Below, piece by piece: positions 50,836 to 63,505 of a stretch of 64,000 bases of DNA. How positions within the stretch are numbered: the stretch's first letter is position 1; every line of letters starts with the position of its first letter. Location: contig OY751491.1 of the NCBI GenBank assembly GCA_963565915.1, positions 4,278,001 through 4,342,000 on the forward strand, written 5' to 3'. This DNA is from Entoloma clypeatum (Eukaryota; Basidiomycota; Agaricomycetes; Agaricales; Entolomataceae). The notes under the pieces are model-generated. The model saw only the letters and a program-made list of their open reading frames with translations, did no database searches and was not told where the DNA came from. Both the position numbers and the translations under genes were made by a program.

Positions 50836-52604
50836 TCAACCGCAGATGTTGGGATACATCCGATTGGTCGGATTCTGCGGAATCCACCCATAAGCCAAAC
50901 CGGCCTGATAAGTCCACTCATCCGCCTTCTCCGCTTTCCACGTCCACTGTATCCATCCCTGCGCCTTCTCATACGTGATCGTCTGCGCCTCCCAATACTG
51001 CCGAAGGAACGTCTTATACGACGAGCTGAACGTCGATGCGCTTCCCGTGAGACCCGCGCAGCTGCCGATGTACGCCGAACCAGGGTACGTCCCGTCATAC
51101 CGCGAACCGATGCCGCGGCCGTTGAGATATCTGGCGCAGTCGGTTGCTGCGGGGGTCCATTCGCCGACGATGAGCCAAAGGGAGAAGCTCGAGAGCTCGG
51201 AAGCGAGACCACAAGCGTATGAGATGTGTTGAGACCACGTCCTTTGATTTTCCTATATTTCGAGAGGGCTCGTTGATTAATCGAGAATTTTGAGAGGATG
51301 GGAAAAAAAACTTTACGGCGACGGAGAATATCTGATAACGATGGGTATCCATGATGACTCCTTGCCAATTCGGCGAAGGCATGAACCCTTGCCAATAGCT
51401 CAAAGGTTGGAATGCGTCGTGTATCACCAGAACTGTGTTACTCTGTTGAGAGGTGCCGTACGGGAAGCTGTCAAATGATCGGGTTGGACGATATGATACA
51501 TGGCGGAAGCTTCGCGACATTTACCGAACGTTTCCATAGCTGTCGTGCCAGTACTAAACGGAAGACCGCTTCAATACACGATGCGTTTCATGGATCTGAA
51601 AGCGCATATAGCTCACCTGTTTGACGACGGACAGCATATTTCCCCCGATGAAACCCGCTGGCCTGTGGTACACGGTCAACGAAGGTCCTTCCCAGTCAAA
51701 AGTGATGCCGTGGGTACTCATTCAAAGCTGCGATCGCAGATACGACCGTAACCGAATCTTTATAGGCATTTTCAAGAGTCTTAATGATTGCATTCGTTCG
51801 GTCGATGTTACTCTCCTGGGTCTGCCACGTTCTGTGGGATAGCTCCTAATCATTAAGACTGCAAAGGGGGACTGTGAGAAACTCACACGGGGCCCCTTCG
51901 ACCGGAGTTATCGAACCTGATGGAACCAATACTTAAACGGTGCAGGAGACCCGCTTCTACAGAAAATTTACCCGTTCTGGCTCCCTGGCGCACCTACGTG
52001 TGGATTGTCTCAACAACCAGATAATCCCACATATGAAGCGCAGAAGAACTACCATGGAGATCAATAATGACTTTGAGGCCATATTGAGCGGCCCAGTTTA
52101 CGGCCTTGGTGAGGTACGGGAGTTGACCTTGAATGTAGGGTTCGCCAGCAGAGACATCCCATGCCCAATAACCGATCGGAATACGGACGTGATTGAGACT
52201 ACAGACACATTTAGACCGCAACGGAATATCCTGAAGATCAACGTACCCTGCAGAAGCGATGGCTTGGAAGTCAGACTCGGTGATCCAGGTATTCCAGTGC
52301 TGTTGAAGCGTGTTGGTGGCTGTGGCGCGATCCTGGTACTGGCCGAAAGTGTATTCGTCCACGATGCGGGAGTCACCCGTGTTGTCAAATAGCGACGGAG
52401 TAATCCATGGCTAAATGATGTGGTTTTTGTATCATCGGTTCAAGTTCCATTGAACATGAATCAGTCTCAAACCTCGAGCACCAGCCATCCCCCGAGGTTT
52501 ACACCTCGGACTTTCTGTGATCCATAGGGAAAGCCAGGATTTAAGGCTAAGATGAATGGAAGGATAGAGAGGCCGAGAAATAGGCAGAGATTCCCCGGGG
52601 ACAT
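50836..52604 (-). CDS. Glycoside hydrolase family 5 exo-beta-1,3-glucanase, ten exons
   Basis: Exons on minus: 52604-52473, 52410-52247, 52198-52053, 51993-51972, 51916-51887, 51831-51718, 51662-51617, 51553-51525, 51467-51317 and 51252-50836. They total 1,251 nt (416 residues) with consistent GT-AG phase. The first 20 residues are a signal peptide. Family marks follow: VRGVNLGGWLVLEPWITPS, HVRIPIGYWAWD, VIIDLHGAPGSQNG split over micro-exons, AIAALNEPAG with the acid/base Glu, VIHDAFQPLSYW, MDTHRYQIF, and IVGEWTPAATDC with the nucleophile Glu. It ends WIQWTWKAE...NICG. The secreted enzyme removes glucose from beta-1,3-glucan ends during wall remodelling. It looks functional. Confidence 0.95.
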
Positions 52605-55352
52605 GCTGTGGACGAGCTCGGAACTGGTTGGTATTTTGGTAGCAGGTCATTTATAGCGCGAGTCGCCGATCTGGGACGCTGGGAGCCAAGACATGAATAA
52701 CGCGTGACTCGTGTGACGTGACGTCAGTACGTTCTTTGGAGAAACCTCGGAAGGAACATGTTTGGTGAGAGCCGTCCCCAGTCTACAAGGCTCTGACTAG
52801 ATTCTTGAAGGCTTGACGAATACTTAAAAAACTAGTCTTCCGTTCCGTGACCCGTACAAGTCAACCATGTCCACCCATTTCATACAGCTCGGCAATTGCA
52901 GCACATGTCCTCGAGCAAAAGGGGATGACGGTGAATCGGTGATAACACCATCATACCTCCTCAAGTTCGGTTAGTCTCAGCGCCATATGTGATTCCATTA
53001 AGTTTAACTCCACAGGTGATTGGATCACACCACCCAATCCTATTTTGACTGTCAGTATTCAAGTTGCCGTTCGATTTCAGGTGGTGACAGAGGGAACACT
53101 AAGAACAAGTGCCGTTACTGGTACTTAGGTCCTGTGAGCCCCATTATGGTCTTATTAGGAAGACAGCTTGCCTCAAGACGCAGTGCTTGCCCCGAATTGA
53201 GCCTCTTCTTGCGGTTCGGGGATTTATTTATAAAGATCTCCACTTGCAATTGATTCGAGAAGCTTTGGGGACATGATGTTGGACAACCCCAATCAAATTG
53301 GTCGCACTTCTCTCATGAAGTGTATGTATGTAGTTTGAGTTTACGGCAAGGTTCCATCATCAGTCAAAGGTGCAAAGTCGAAGTTATAGGCGGTTGTGAA
53401 GCTATCCTCCCGGGATCTTCTCCACCAGGTATGAATGAAATCAAAATGAAATACATACGGTGCGTGTGCGCAGCGGCCCGATTACTTACTTACGGACCGT
53501 CTCACCTTCGGAAGCTTTCTCCTGATGATCCCCCCTCTTGATTTTTTCTATTATCCTCAATGAGCTTATGGGAGCGGATGCGGACTTGTGATCTAATCAG
53601 TTCATTTTGAAACTCCGGTTTGCCTTGGCCCTTTCCCACTTCCCGCACAAGTATCGACACCGCTGACTCTGTATCAAAGTTCATGCAAGGTGCTATTCTT
53701 CTGGAAATGCAAATTTCCTATTACGAGGTCTCCAAGACACAGAAGCGCTACTGGCAGTCCCGAGCCTTCGTTGAACCTCGGTCATGCATCCCTTAGAAGT
53801 TAGGCTTATTTATCTCCAAAATCACAGAAAAACCAAAGTCGAAGCTGGCGTGCTGACTTCACAAGGCTCGATCCATGATTGACCCAGAACATATGACCAG
53901 TGTAATTATACGCAACAGCTCGCCCGCCTTTGCCTTCCATCTCTGACTCCCAGGAGACGTACCTGACCGCCCCATCACCCTTCCAATTCAATTTTCCCTC
54001 TCTTGGCAAGGGACACAGACGGGATCTTTAACTCGAGTGATAAAAGTTCGGGGTATCCGAGTTTAAACTATCAACAAGCTTCTTCCTTGTCGGATGTTCG
54101 ACTCGGACTCTCATGTATCCTTCAGGTCCGTCTGACGTGTAGCACTGATCACCAATAAACACAGGTGGCACTGAAGTGTAGGGAGCGAGAAACCCCAGGT
54201 ATCCAATTCTCATCCTTGTAACCAAGGTATCGTAAATTCTACCGTGGCCCTAGTTCCCCCCATACATGCCCAGGAGCCCCGTGGAGCCGAGTAAGTTCCC
54301 CCAAATCCTGTCGTACTCACTGTTCCTGTTTGACGCCGACTCGGAGCACGTTCTGGGACTGAAATTTGCATGACTGACATTCAAAGGGGAGAATGAGAAT
54401 GTTCCCGTCTCGGAGAAACTATGTCCTCGGTGGTACGAGGCACAAAGAGGGGGGTGCTCCTCTTCCTTGATGGGTTTGAATTCCATGTCATTCCTGCACG
54501 ATACATAGTAACTTACACGTGCGAGGACTGTGATCGCTTGCGCTTTTGTGGCAGCCACCAGCGATCTTGGTCGTCGACGTCGGTGTGGAGTCTGCCCATC
54601 GAACCCACGAGTCCTGTCACATCGCGGACTCGTCGACGGCGGCGCGGGATGGGGTGGTTCCCGAGCACCTTTCGTTACTGTTAGTATCGACCTGCCTCCG
54701 AACCAGAAGCTGGCAGGCATTGGCCTCTACAAACTCGAGCCTGGGGCTACGGACGACAAACTTTACTGAAAAACGGAGAGTTCGCAGGTTTGAGAGCGCG
54801 GGGGCGCCGGAGGCGAAAGTTCTCCCATCACTCGGTAGCAGAAATCGTTGTCTTTGAGCTCGCATAAGGCCGAATCCAATGCTGTCACACGACGTCCGAA
54901 GAGGGCAAGTCTGAAGGAATTGACTCCGCATTGGGCCGCGAACGAGACTGGGGTATGTGTTCATAAATCCCAGGTCCTTTCATTGTCCTGGACTCGAGGA
55001 AATGTGACGTTTGATTCGCATCGATGAGCGGATCCTATGTTTTAACAAATGTATTAGGATGACGGAGCTTTTCCTTGTAAATCGCGTTCACTTCCATGAA
55101 TGATGTGACCGATGTAACCATCTATGGCCTTGATTCTTCTCTAAGCCCACTTCTCTCTTACTGCTTCGTGTTAGGTTGTTCTCCAGAGAGAATTTGCGCA
55201 TGACATAGAACTCAGTCCCAATGGTCCTTGTCCATCAAAAATCATGAAGCAAAAAACAGATGTGCAAGAAAAACGAAAGAAAAAAAGAAACATCCCGCAT
55301 ATAAACGTGAATAACCACGTATACACTCGCATCCATCTATCCATCCACCCGT
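52605..55352. other. 2.7-kb region with no recognised gene
   Basis: Minus frames at 54,225-54,028, 54,009-53,806 and 54,720-54,250 are open with ordinary composition and could be exons of a fungus-specific protein. No start-intron-stop model held together and no domain was seen. A few short plus frames (53,020-53,541) are equally unsupported. No repeats were noticed. Confidence 0.35.
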
Positions 55353-56709
55353 CTACCCCGTCTTATTCTTACTCCTCTTTCCAACCTGCGCCTGGAATCC
55401 ACTCTTAATCGTATTCACACTACGCCTGCTTCCACACGACTCGCACGCCATGAAGAAGATACGGTTCTCCTTCGTCAGGAGGGTGTCGGGCGATTTGCAC
55501 GTTTTGCACGTCACGTATTCGACTGTATATATGCGCCATCAGTTTTTAAATATAGGGGCAGGGAGGAGACCCACCAATGTATCGTCGTAAGACGTTCTCG
55601 ACTTGTTTTTGCTGGAAGCGACCTTTGATGACGAGACGGCCTGCACCGTCTACGCTGCCTGTGGTACCCATTTCCGAGAAGAGGAATTGAATGACGTGTT
55701 CAGGCTGTTCCACGTTCTTATCAATGAAAGTCGCAGCGACACGAAGAACGACTCACCTGACGATGCATCTTCTTGCAGATATCAGAAACGTTGGCAAAGA
55801 TCGATTTCTTGTTGCCTTCACGATGAATAGAGGGCGGGGCGATGGTGTGCCGCTTTCCGGCAGAGTTGGAGAGAAGGGAAGGGTTGGCAGCGTGTAGCGA
55901 GCCGTAGAAACGCGTCAAAAGCTACAAAACACGTTGTGTCAATCGTTTGTCGTCGAACAGGTAAAGTGGGGCAGAACGGACCTCTTGATATGTATAATCT
56001 CGATCACTCTTCAACCACGCCTCAGTCCCCGCCTCGACGCCAACAGGGGCATCAGCCGGCGCGAATGGATCATCACCCAGCTCGGCCTCGTCGATATTGT
56101 CAAGATGACTTGTGTCGACTAGTTGAGCGTCCTCCTCTTCCTCTTCGCCCGCAGGGGCCGAAGCCGACTTGGTTTTGGAGTCGTTGAGCTCCTTCTCGAA
56201 GGCATCGAGGTCAAACGCGGCCTTTTTCTTGCCTGATTTCTTCTTCTTTTTGATGTCGGAAAAGTCGAGGTCGTCGGATGTGATGGCGGGTGCTGCTGAT
56301 GGTGCGCCGTCTGCAAGTGCGGCTGCGGGGGTGGAGGTTCCCGAGTCGTCGCCCTGGTCGAAAGAAATGGGAATTAGAACTGCATGGTGTGATCAAAATC
56401 GCAGGTGCGTACAAAATCCATGGGTATTTCTTTTTTCTTCTTCTTCTTCTTCATATCGCCAAACGTGGCCTTGAACTCTTTGTCTTCCTTCTTCTTGGAC
56501 GCGTCCTCCTCCCCCTTTTCCTTCATCAGCTCGTGAGCGGTCGTAGGCCCCAGATCGACGGCATCTCCGTTGAGAGTCGTGTTGTCGATCGTTTCTGGTG
56601 CAGGCGCAGTAGGATCTGCATCCGGTCCAAGAGGGTCCTCGGTAAAGGCTACCACCTTCTTCTTCCTCTTTTTCAACGATGGGTCGAACAACGGTTCCTC
56701 TGAAGCCAT
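55353..56709 (-). CDS. SUI3: Translation initiation factor eIF2 subunit beta, five exons
   Basis: Exons on minus: 56709-56413, 56353-55982, 55921-55757, 55704-55575 and 55522-55353, 1,134 nt in all (377 residues). The N-terminal half carries Lys blocks, KKRKKK near residue 13, KKKKKKKE near 87 and [11 protein letters not shown] near 130. In this family these contact eIF5 and eIF2B-epsilon. The core has [14 protein letters not shown] and [17 protein letters not shown], and the C-terminus a zinc ribbon CKTC-x18-CESC followed by a basic tail ending KNKTG. It is part of the eIF2 complex that brings initiator tRNA-Met to the ribosome. Single-copy, conserved and intact. It shares a short divergent promoter with the ATP synthase gene. 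Confidence 0.97.
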
Positions 56710-56861
56710 CTTGACTCGATGTCGATGATCAACGTTCTCTGTTAGATTTCGTGTGCTGAGTCAGAACTAATTCAAGTTCCGTTAAGTGTGTGGGAAAGTT
56801 GAACGGAAAAGCCGAGACTGCCCGAGTGGTGAAATTCCCTCCTGCTGTCTTTTTCCTTCCA
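56710..56861. promoter_or_regulatory. Divergent promoter between eIF2-beta and ATP synthase gamma
   Basis: Only 152 bp separate the two start codons, which point outwards, so both core promoters and 5' UTRs must fit here. No clear TATA box is seen. The arrangement would allow joint regulation of a translation and a respiration gene. Confidence 0.7.
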
Positions 56862-58105
56862 ATGTCGTTGTCGATGCTAGCTCGTCGAACAGTCCTCCGC
56901 GCTGCCACCCAGCCCTCGCCGGCGGGCGCTGCCCCAGGCCAGGCCCGCAATATGGCCACACTCCGTGAGATTGAGTTGCGGTTGAAGTCCGTACGCAACA
57001 TCGAGAAAATTACGAAGGTGCGTTGAGCTTAGAGCTAGGAAGGGAGTGGCGGGGAGAGGCCTGACGGTTTGACTGGTTCCACTCACTAGTCCATGAAAAT
57101 GATTGCCTCAACGAAGCTTGCAAAGGCCCAGAGAGCTATGCAAGCCGGCAAGGACTATGGTCTTGCCAACAAAGGTACGTGTCCCCGTTCTTCCGAACAA
57201 CCACTATTCAACCCACCATCTTCTTAACCTCCAGAGGTCTTTGAACATGTCCCCTCAGACCAGCCCACCCCAAACAAACTCTTCGTCGTCATCTCCTCCG
57301 ACAAAGGTCTCTGCGGAGGCATCCACTCCTCCGTCTCCAAAGCCACCCGCAAGGCACTCTCCAGCGACCCGGAGTCGCCCCTCGCCAACGACATCAGCGG
57401 TGCCTCCAACGTCGACTCCAACTCTCCCGTAATGATCATCGGAGACAAGTCCAAAGCACAGCTCATGCGCACGATCACCAACAACTTCCGACTGACGTTT
57501 AACCAGATCGGGAGGGACATCCCGACGTTTGCGGACGCGGCGAGCGTGGCGGATTTGATTGTGAAGAGTGGGGTCAAGTATGATTCGGTCGTGATTGTGC
57601 ACAACAAGTTCGTGTCGGCCCTGTCGTATGAGGTGACTGCGGTCGAGGTGAAGGGCGCTGAGGCCCTGAGCGAGAGCAGTAAATACCTCCCCCTCCTTTT
57701 TTACACCCGTATGTCCTTCATCTGACATGGTGAAACAGACGGCTTCAAGGCATACGAGAATGAAGACGACGCAACAAAAGACCTTGCCGAGTTCTCCCTC
57801 GCCAACGCCATCTTCTCCGCCCTCGTGGAGAACCACGCGTGTGAACAGAGCTCTCGGTATACACCTCTTCCTTCGCTTGCCTTCCCTACGAACCTTACAC
57901 ACTCCCCAGACGCAATGCCATGGACAACGCGTCGAAGAACGCGACAGACATGATCGGCATGCTCCAGATGCAGTACAACCGTGGTCGCCAAGCCGCTATC
58001 ACGAACGAGTTGGTGGACATCATCACTGGTCCGTTCTCCTGCCCTTGTCTGCCTTCATTCACTTCATTGACTGAAAAACTAATTCTAGGTGCGAGCGCGT
58101 TGTAG
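56862..58105 (+). CDS. ATP3: Mitochondrial F1F0 ATP synthase subunit gamma, six exons
   Basis: Exons: 56862-57017, 57090-57174, 57235-57678, 57739-57856, 57910-58028 and 58089-58105, 939 nt (312 residues), phases consistent. Residues 1-30 form a mitochondrial targeting peptide rich in Arg, Ala and Ser. The N-terminal helix has [20 protein letters not shown] and [16 protein letters not shown]. The Rossmann part has [11 protein letters not shown]. The C-terminal helix has [19 protein letters not shown] and [15 protein letters not shown]. These are the two helices that form the rotating shaft within the alpha3-beta3 ring. The last exon is only 17 nt. Intact, divergent from eIF2-beta. Confidence 0.97.
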
Positions 58106-61100
58106 ATGGGCTAAGAATACACATTATCAAAATTAGACACCACTGCCGCCTTCACTTGACCTATCATATCCGTTCTCTCGTTATCCTCGGGCGTCTGCAT
58201 CCTGTACGAATGAACACTGGCGATTGTCGTGACTTCGAATGAGCTCTACGACAAAACTTGAGAGGATGAGAGATGTGGCTTTTGTTGAATATGCCACGAG
58301 ACTATGAGATCTGGATCGGACAGGGTTCCCTTGGACGCTTGTGCAAATTAAGAGGCGTCTGTGTGGCTGTGCCAAATTTGCAAACCACCAGATCGTGTGT
58401 TCTCTCGTCAAGTGTAAACTTCGAACTCGGAACCGTGACATTAGGGGTGCAGGCACGTCCATTGACCCGTATCTGATCTATTCATCAACGTATTGTAGTG
58501 CTTATATCGGTCGTGCCACGCCTTCCGACCTCTGTGAAAGAGCGGTAGCAATAATTGAGACGAGCCGGGATATGCTGGGCACGGACGTTGCGGGCGATGA
58601 AGACAACACTGACCTTGAGGCTTGTCAGATGTCTTTGGAATGCACCACGAGTGGGCGTGTGGGCACGGATTCCTCCTGTTTCTATGGTTTTCCTGCGCAA
58701 GAAAGTCGGCGATCGTACAGACACCATCAGAAACATGCGCGGGGAGCGGGCAAGCGTCATCGAGGAGATTCTGGAGTTGGAAGAGGTTGGTATAGATGCA
58801 CCCAGTGGGCCAGTGACTCTTTCAGCAGTCTGCGGGATTCAAGTAAGTACTTTTGATCACTCTTGAGGTTATCATATGGCGTTTCCTACCTTGTAAAACT
58901 CTGAAATATCGCGGGTGGAGCTCGTTCAGGGCTACCAGCATCCCGGCCCTTCCGCCAGCGGCGCAGAAGAACCCCACCACTGGAATCCCCGCGACATCTA
59001 CGTCGTGCAGAGCCAAGAAAATAGTTGAGTAGTACTTCTTTCATACCCTCGTTCACTTACGCGCTCGCTTGTAATGTTAGAAATGCAATCCATCACGTCC
59101 AATGTGTACTCCTGATCTATCATATTGCCAGTACGCAAGGCGAAACTTCCGAAAAAAGGCGCTGCATGTAGTAGACCACGTCGGTAAGTCCTTACTAGTC
59201 AAGCTCAGGCCACCTGAACCGGCGGGGACTAATGGCCTTCACGATTCAAGCTGAAAGAAAAAGATTGCGCACTTTAGTATTTCTGTTCTAATCGGCCCTG
59301 CTAATTGCAGCGGGATGGAGACTTTCAGGGAACGTTGATGGTATGTTTTCCGCATGCTCGTCGAGAGCGATATCCAACATACCTTGAGAAACGCACGAGT
59401 CATGGATGTGCCACCGCATATCCGGCTAGTGCGGAATATACTCGGGTTCGAAACAGACACCTCTTGGCATTCCGGTAAGTCGCCCAAAAAATTTCGGGAT
59501 GGGGTTGCATTGCCGCTTCATCTCTTTATTCAATTGATGTTCCACCGGCAAAAGATACGATACCCACTGACAGTCGAGTTCAACTCCGTCATCAGGAAGT
59601 ACACCCTCGGGGCTCGGGAAAGATTCGGAGTTCCTGAGAAAGATCCTGCTCGCCCGAATCATGTTCCAACAAGACTTGAGCTGAGGACCGAGGTCTCCTA
59701 TCTCAACCGTGCCTAGATATTTGTACAGGGTTATGGATACGTCGTTGATACGTCGAGGCCTGTTCAGTGCCGAATCTCCTTACTGTCAGGCACCTTTCCA
59801 AGTCCCCACCAGGGGATCAAGTACGTCATGGCCCACCTATTGGAAGCATATGAGAACCTGAGAAGCAGATCTCGAAGGACTATGAACAAACTATAAACGA
59901 ACCTTCGGCCAGAGGAGAAAACAAACCTGCCGCGAGTGTGGATTTTTGAAGCCGCCCCGAGAAAACCCAACTCTCACAAAGAGCCTGGTGAACAAAGAAG
60001 AAACAAAAGGGGTATCCTGGCTTCTCCCGCACAGAAAACGACCGTAGCGACATCTAAAGCCATGTTCAGTAACGTTAACTAACATTAGTATGTGATTGAA
60101 AAATAAACGTCGTCGAGGGGTTCGGAAATGTTCAGCTTCTATCACAAGTTACCCCAATGTGAAGTCGAGATTTGAGAGGAAAAAGGAAAGATGGGGGAAA
60201 ACGAGGTAAAACGGCTTCCTCAATCAAGATGCCGACGAAAATTCCTTCCTGTGGAGAGCTACGTTCAAGCGAGCCAGTGGGAGAATTATGATGTAGTCTG
60301 GCTGGCGTGGCTTGGTTCGATTGCCATGGTGTATGTCAGATGTTGCATACCCCCAACTACCTTAATGGGAGTGAAATCCATGATCGATGCTGGATGCACA
60401 GTAATGGAGTTAACGGTTGAAGTTGCAGCCTGAGCGCTGAGCCTTTGGCTGCCATTCGAAAAAAGAAATGTGAATTTTAGGATACTGAAGAGTACTTACT
60501 TCCAAGTTCATTCGTGCACCGCATTCATGTTGCTCACCTTGACCTGGGGGTGGGCGAACACGGTCTTCCGAGTCGAGTGGCGGCAAAACCAGCGTGATGC
60601 ACGTTTGTTACAATGTTTGGTAGTGTGGACGAGTCACCTCCGAGTCATTCCCTGAATTCACCATTACAGCTAAATGCGAAATGATACAGTAGGCGGTTGG
60701 GAAGAAAAAAGGACATCGGGCGGGATTGAATTTGGGGCTCGGAAGGGCTCGTTGACCACTGCGGTTGCCACCTCACCATTGCTGACAACGCAATGCATCA
60801 TTACCAATTTGGGCGCGTAGCCCCGCCCTAGATATTGTTTGTTTTCAATCGCCAATAGTTTCGCATTTAGCTGCATTTCATTTCTCCTCGCGACGTCCAT
60901 CAGGTCGGTCCTCCAGGTTTTGGGTGTGCCTGCGGCTCCTATCTGTCAGCTGAGCTATCTCTGGTCCCATATAGTACCCACCAAACGATGAACACTTGAA
61001 CCCTGGTCCGGGACAGTTCGGACCTTGCTCATGATCAACCTTCTTCTGGCTTCAAGTTTGACTCAGAATCAACTTTGCGCCACCTCTATGGATCGATATT

Positions 61101-61433
61101 ATAACGCAAAGAAAAGTCATATAAATTGAACCATGCAGCTATGTAAAGTAATCGGCGACCGCGACCGTGAAGCTTTCGTCGCGATGATAATCCATATCAG
61201 CTCCACCGGCAGTTGAACTCTATCCGCATTAGGTTCTTGCTTTTCTTTCCCTCTTGTCAGTTGTCAGATCAAGCTGGCATAACTTGGAGGCGACGCCGTC
61301 TGTGACCAGCGAGATGGCTTGCCGAACCGTTTAAAGAGCATCATGGCCTTTTCCTCGAGTTTCACCTTCCTTCCCCACGACCCAGAATTTTTCGCTCCTC
61401 GCTTAGAAGTCAAGAGAGCTCTGAAGCAGATCG
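58106..61433. other. 3.3-kb region with no recognised gene
   Basis: Open frames at 58,341-58,856 (plus, 171 codons), 59,016-58,822 (minus), 59,354-59,716 (plus) and 60,191-60,433 (plus) were examined. None has a known motif or fits a spliced model. No transposon ends were found. A diverged or fungus-specific gene could be hidden here. The last 200 bp probably serve the transporter promoter. Confidence 0.35.
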
Positions 61434-63505
61434 ATGTTTTCTCTCAATGAACAGTCAGCCTCGGAAGAAGGCAGCTTCACAACACCTGATTCAGGAGACG
61501 AGACGATAACGACACATCACAAAGAGAAGGACGCCGGAGAACCGGAAGAACCAGAGGCTTCAGCGGCGGTGGAGTTTCGTGAAGGTGGGCTGAGGGGTTG
61601 GTCAGTTGTGCTCGGCGTGTAGGAGCAAATTCCTTTCTCTATCAGGTTCTTCTTCTGATATGATAATTATGTACGCAGATGGATACTGCAGTTCTGCACT
61701 TTTGGGTTAGTAAAACCGTGAACCACAGGGCACAAAGCTTTGTTCAAAATTTGTCTCAGTTATACAAATGCTCACGGGGCGTATAATGGTGAGTTTATAT
61801 ATATATTTGTGCCATACTCATCGGGGTCATCATCTTGTTCCATGTAGACTATTATGTTCGGGAATACCTCGATGAGAAGTACACTTCATCGCAGACAAGG
61901 TACGCGAAGGACATTCTTACGTCGACCTTTGGCAAATAACACCATGCAGTTGGATCGGTAGTACACAACTATGCCTTCTGCTATCTCTGGGATTGGTAGC
62001 TGGAAGAGCGTTCGACACAGGCTATTAGTTCGTCTTCCATTTCAATATCATCCAAGGCGAAGCCACCCGAGCCCCTTCTCTGACCCACAGCTACCTCCTT
62101 ATGATCGGCGGCTGCACGCTGCTTGTGTTCAGCCTTTTCATGCTTTCGTTGTCCCACGCGGAACAGTATTACCAGGTCAGCCGTCAGCTGCATGTGATGG
62201 CTAATGTATGCGCCTATACTGAGGCACGATGTCATGCCAGGTGTTCCTCGCGCAGGGACTCGGAGTGGGCATTGCCTGTGGTATAACATATGTCCCCGGT
62301 TTCGGTATCATCCCGCACTACTTCCGTCGCAGGCGTGCGCTCGCAATGGGAATCGTGTCCTCGGTGAGTCTGTTCAGATCCGATTGTTTCCAAGTCTCGC
62401 TTGTTGATCATCACGGTACGAAGGGATCTGCTGTGGGAGGAGCCATCCATGCGATCATGCTCAACAATTTTTTTCATGGACATATTGGATTCCACAACGG
62501 TGTTCGTGCAAGCGCCGGGTTTGTCGGGGGACTTCTCCTCATTGCGAATTTTCTCATGAAACCTCGCTTGCGTCCGGCGCCGAGGAAGGAGGGAAGCACG
62601 CTGAATGATTTGAGAACCTTCTCGCGCGATGTGCCATACGTTCTGACTGTGTTGGGGTGTGTTATGTCTCGCGTCCTGTATTTCCCGTTCCTCTCATCAT
62701 CGGTTTAGCACTTTCCTGGCAGTTGCGGGAATATACTACCCCGTCTTCTTCTTACAACTGATCGCCGTCAAGAATGGCATCGACCCCAGCACTGCTTTCC
62801 ATACGGTTTGTCCTTTCCCTCTACTTGCCTTCAAACGTCTCGTTCACCGTAATGGATACCACGCGTCTAGCTTGTCATACTAAACTTCGCTAGCGCAGTT
62901 GGACGAGTGACACCGGCCTTCCTGGTCCCCAAGTTCGGCGTGTACAACATCATAACACCTTGCGTGGTTGTCTGTGGTGGCCTCATATTCTGCGTGCCAG
63001 GGCTCAACACGGTCACAAGCGCGATTGTGTTTGCGGTTTTTTACGGATTTTTCAGCGGGACCTGTGAGTGTTGAATTCTTATTTTTTTTCTCTTCTTTCC
63101 ACCCGTTATGCGTGTGCAATCTAGACGTAGGGCTGTTCGCGCCAATGGTTGCATCGCTTGCAAGACAAGACAAAGAGATTGGCGCAAGGCTGGGCATATG
63201 CTTCACTTTCACAGGTGTGTCCTATTTTCTGTCGACCTTAAGGTTAGTTCACGATCTTACCCCGACAATGCAGGGTTGGGCGGTCTCATCGGTGAGCTCT
63301 TTTTCTTAGCAGTCATATGTCGAGTCCGGGCCTGACGTTAAACGTTACGCTTTTAGGTTCGCCCATCGCCGGCACGCTGCTTTCAAGACACTTCATTTGG
63401 TGGAGACCAACTCTATTCGCAGCGGTGTGCACTCTGACTGGGGCGCTATGCTTCGCAACCAGTAGGATCTTGTTGGGTAGACAAAAGGGGACTTGGCGGT
63501 TGTAG
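61434..63505 (+). CDS. MFS transporter, monocarboxylate-permease type, 13 exons
   Basis: Exons: 61434-61618, 61679-61705, 61760-61788, 61848-61899, 61950-62027, 62091-62175, 62241-62363, 62424-62656, 62709-62805, 62871-63063, 63125-63214, 63274-63291 and 63357-63505, 1,359 nt (452 residues), in phase throughout. An acidic cytosolic N-terminus is followed by GLRGWSVVLGVWILQFCTFG (helix 1), the conserved YTNAHGAYNDYY, then VFLAQGLGVGIACGITYVPG and YFRRRRALAMGI, typical of fungal Mch-like carriers. LNFASAVGRVTP and a C-terminal GSPIAGTLLS follow. About 12 membrane helices are expected in the plasma membrane. The substrate is inferred to be a monocarboxylate or similar small acid. The intron after exon 5 has a weak donor (GTTCGT). 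Confidence 0.9.

Noticed and set aside
58341..58856. 171-codon plus-strand ORF downstream of ATP3
   Set aside because: No domain, irregular codon use and competing open frames on both strands; not enough to call a gene.
60890..60980. tRNA-like sequence on minus (ATAGCTCAGCTGACAG resembles an A box)
   Set aside because: No B box, no acceptor-stem pairing and no T-run follows.
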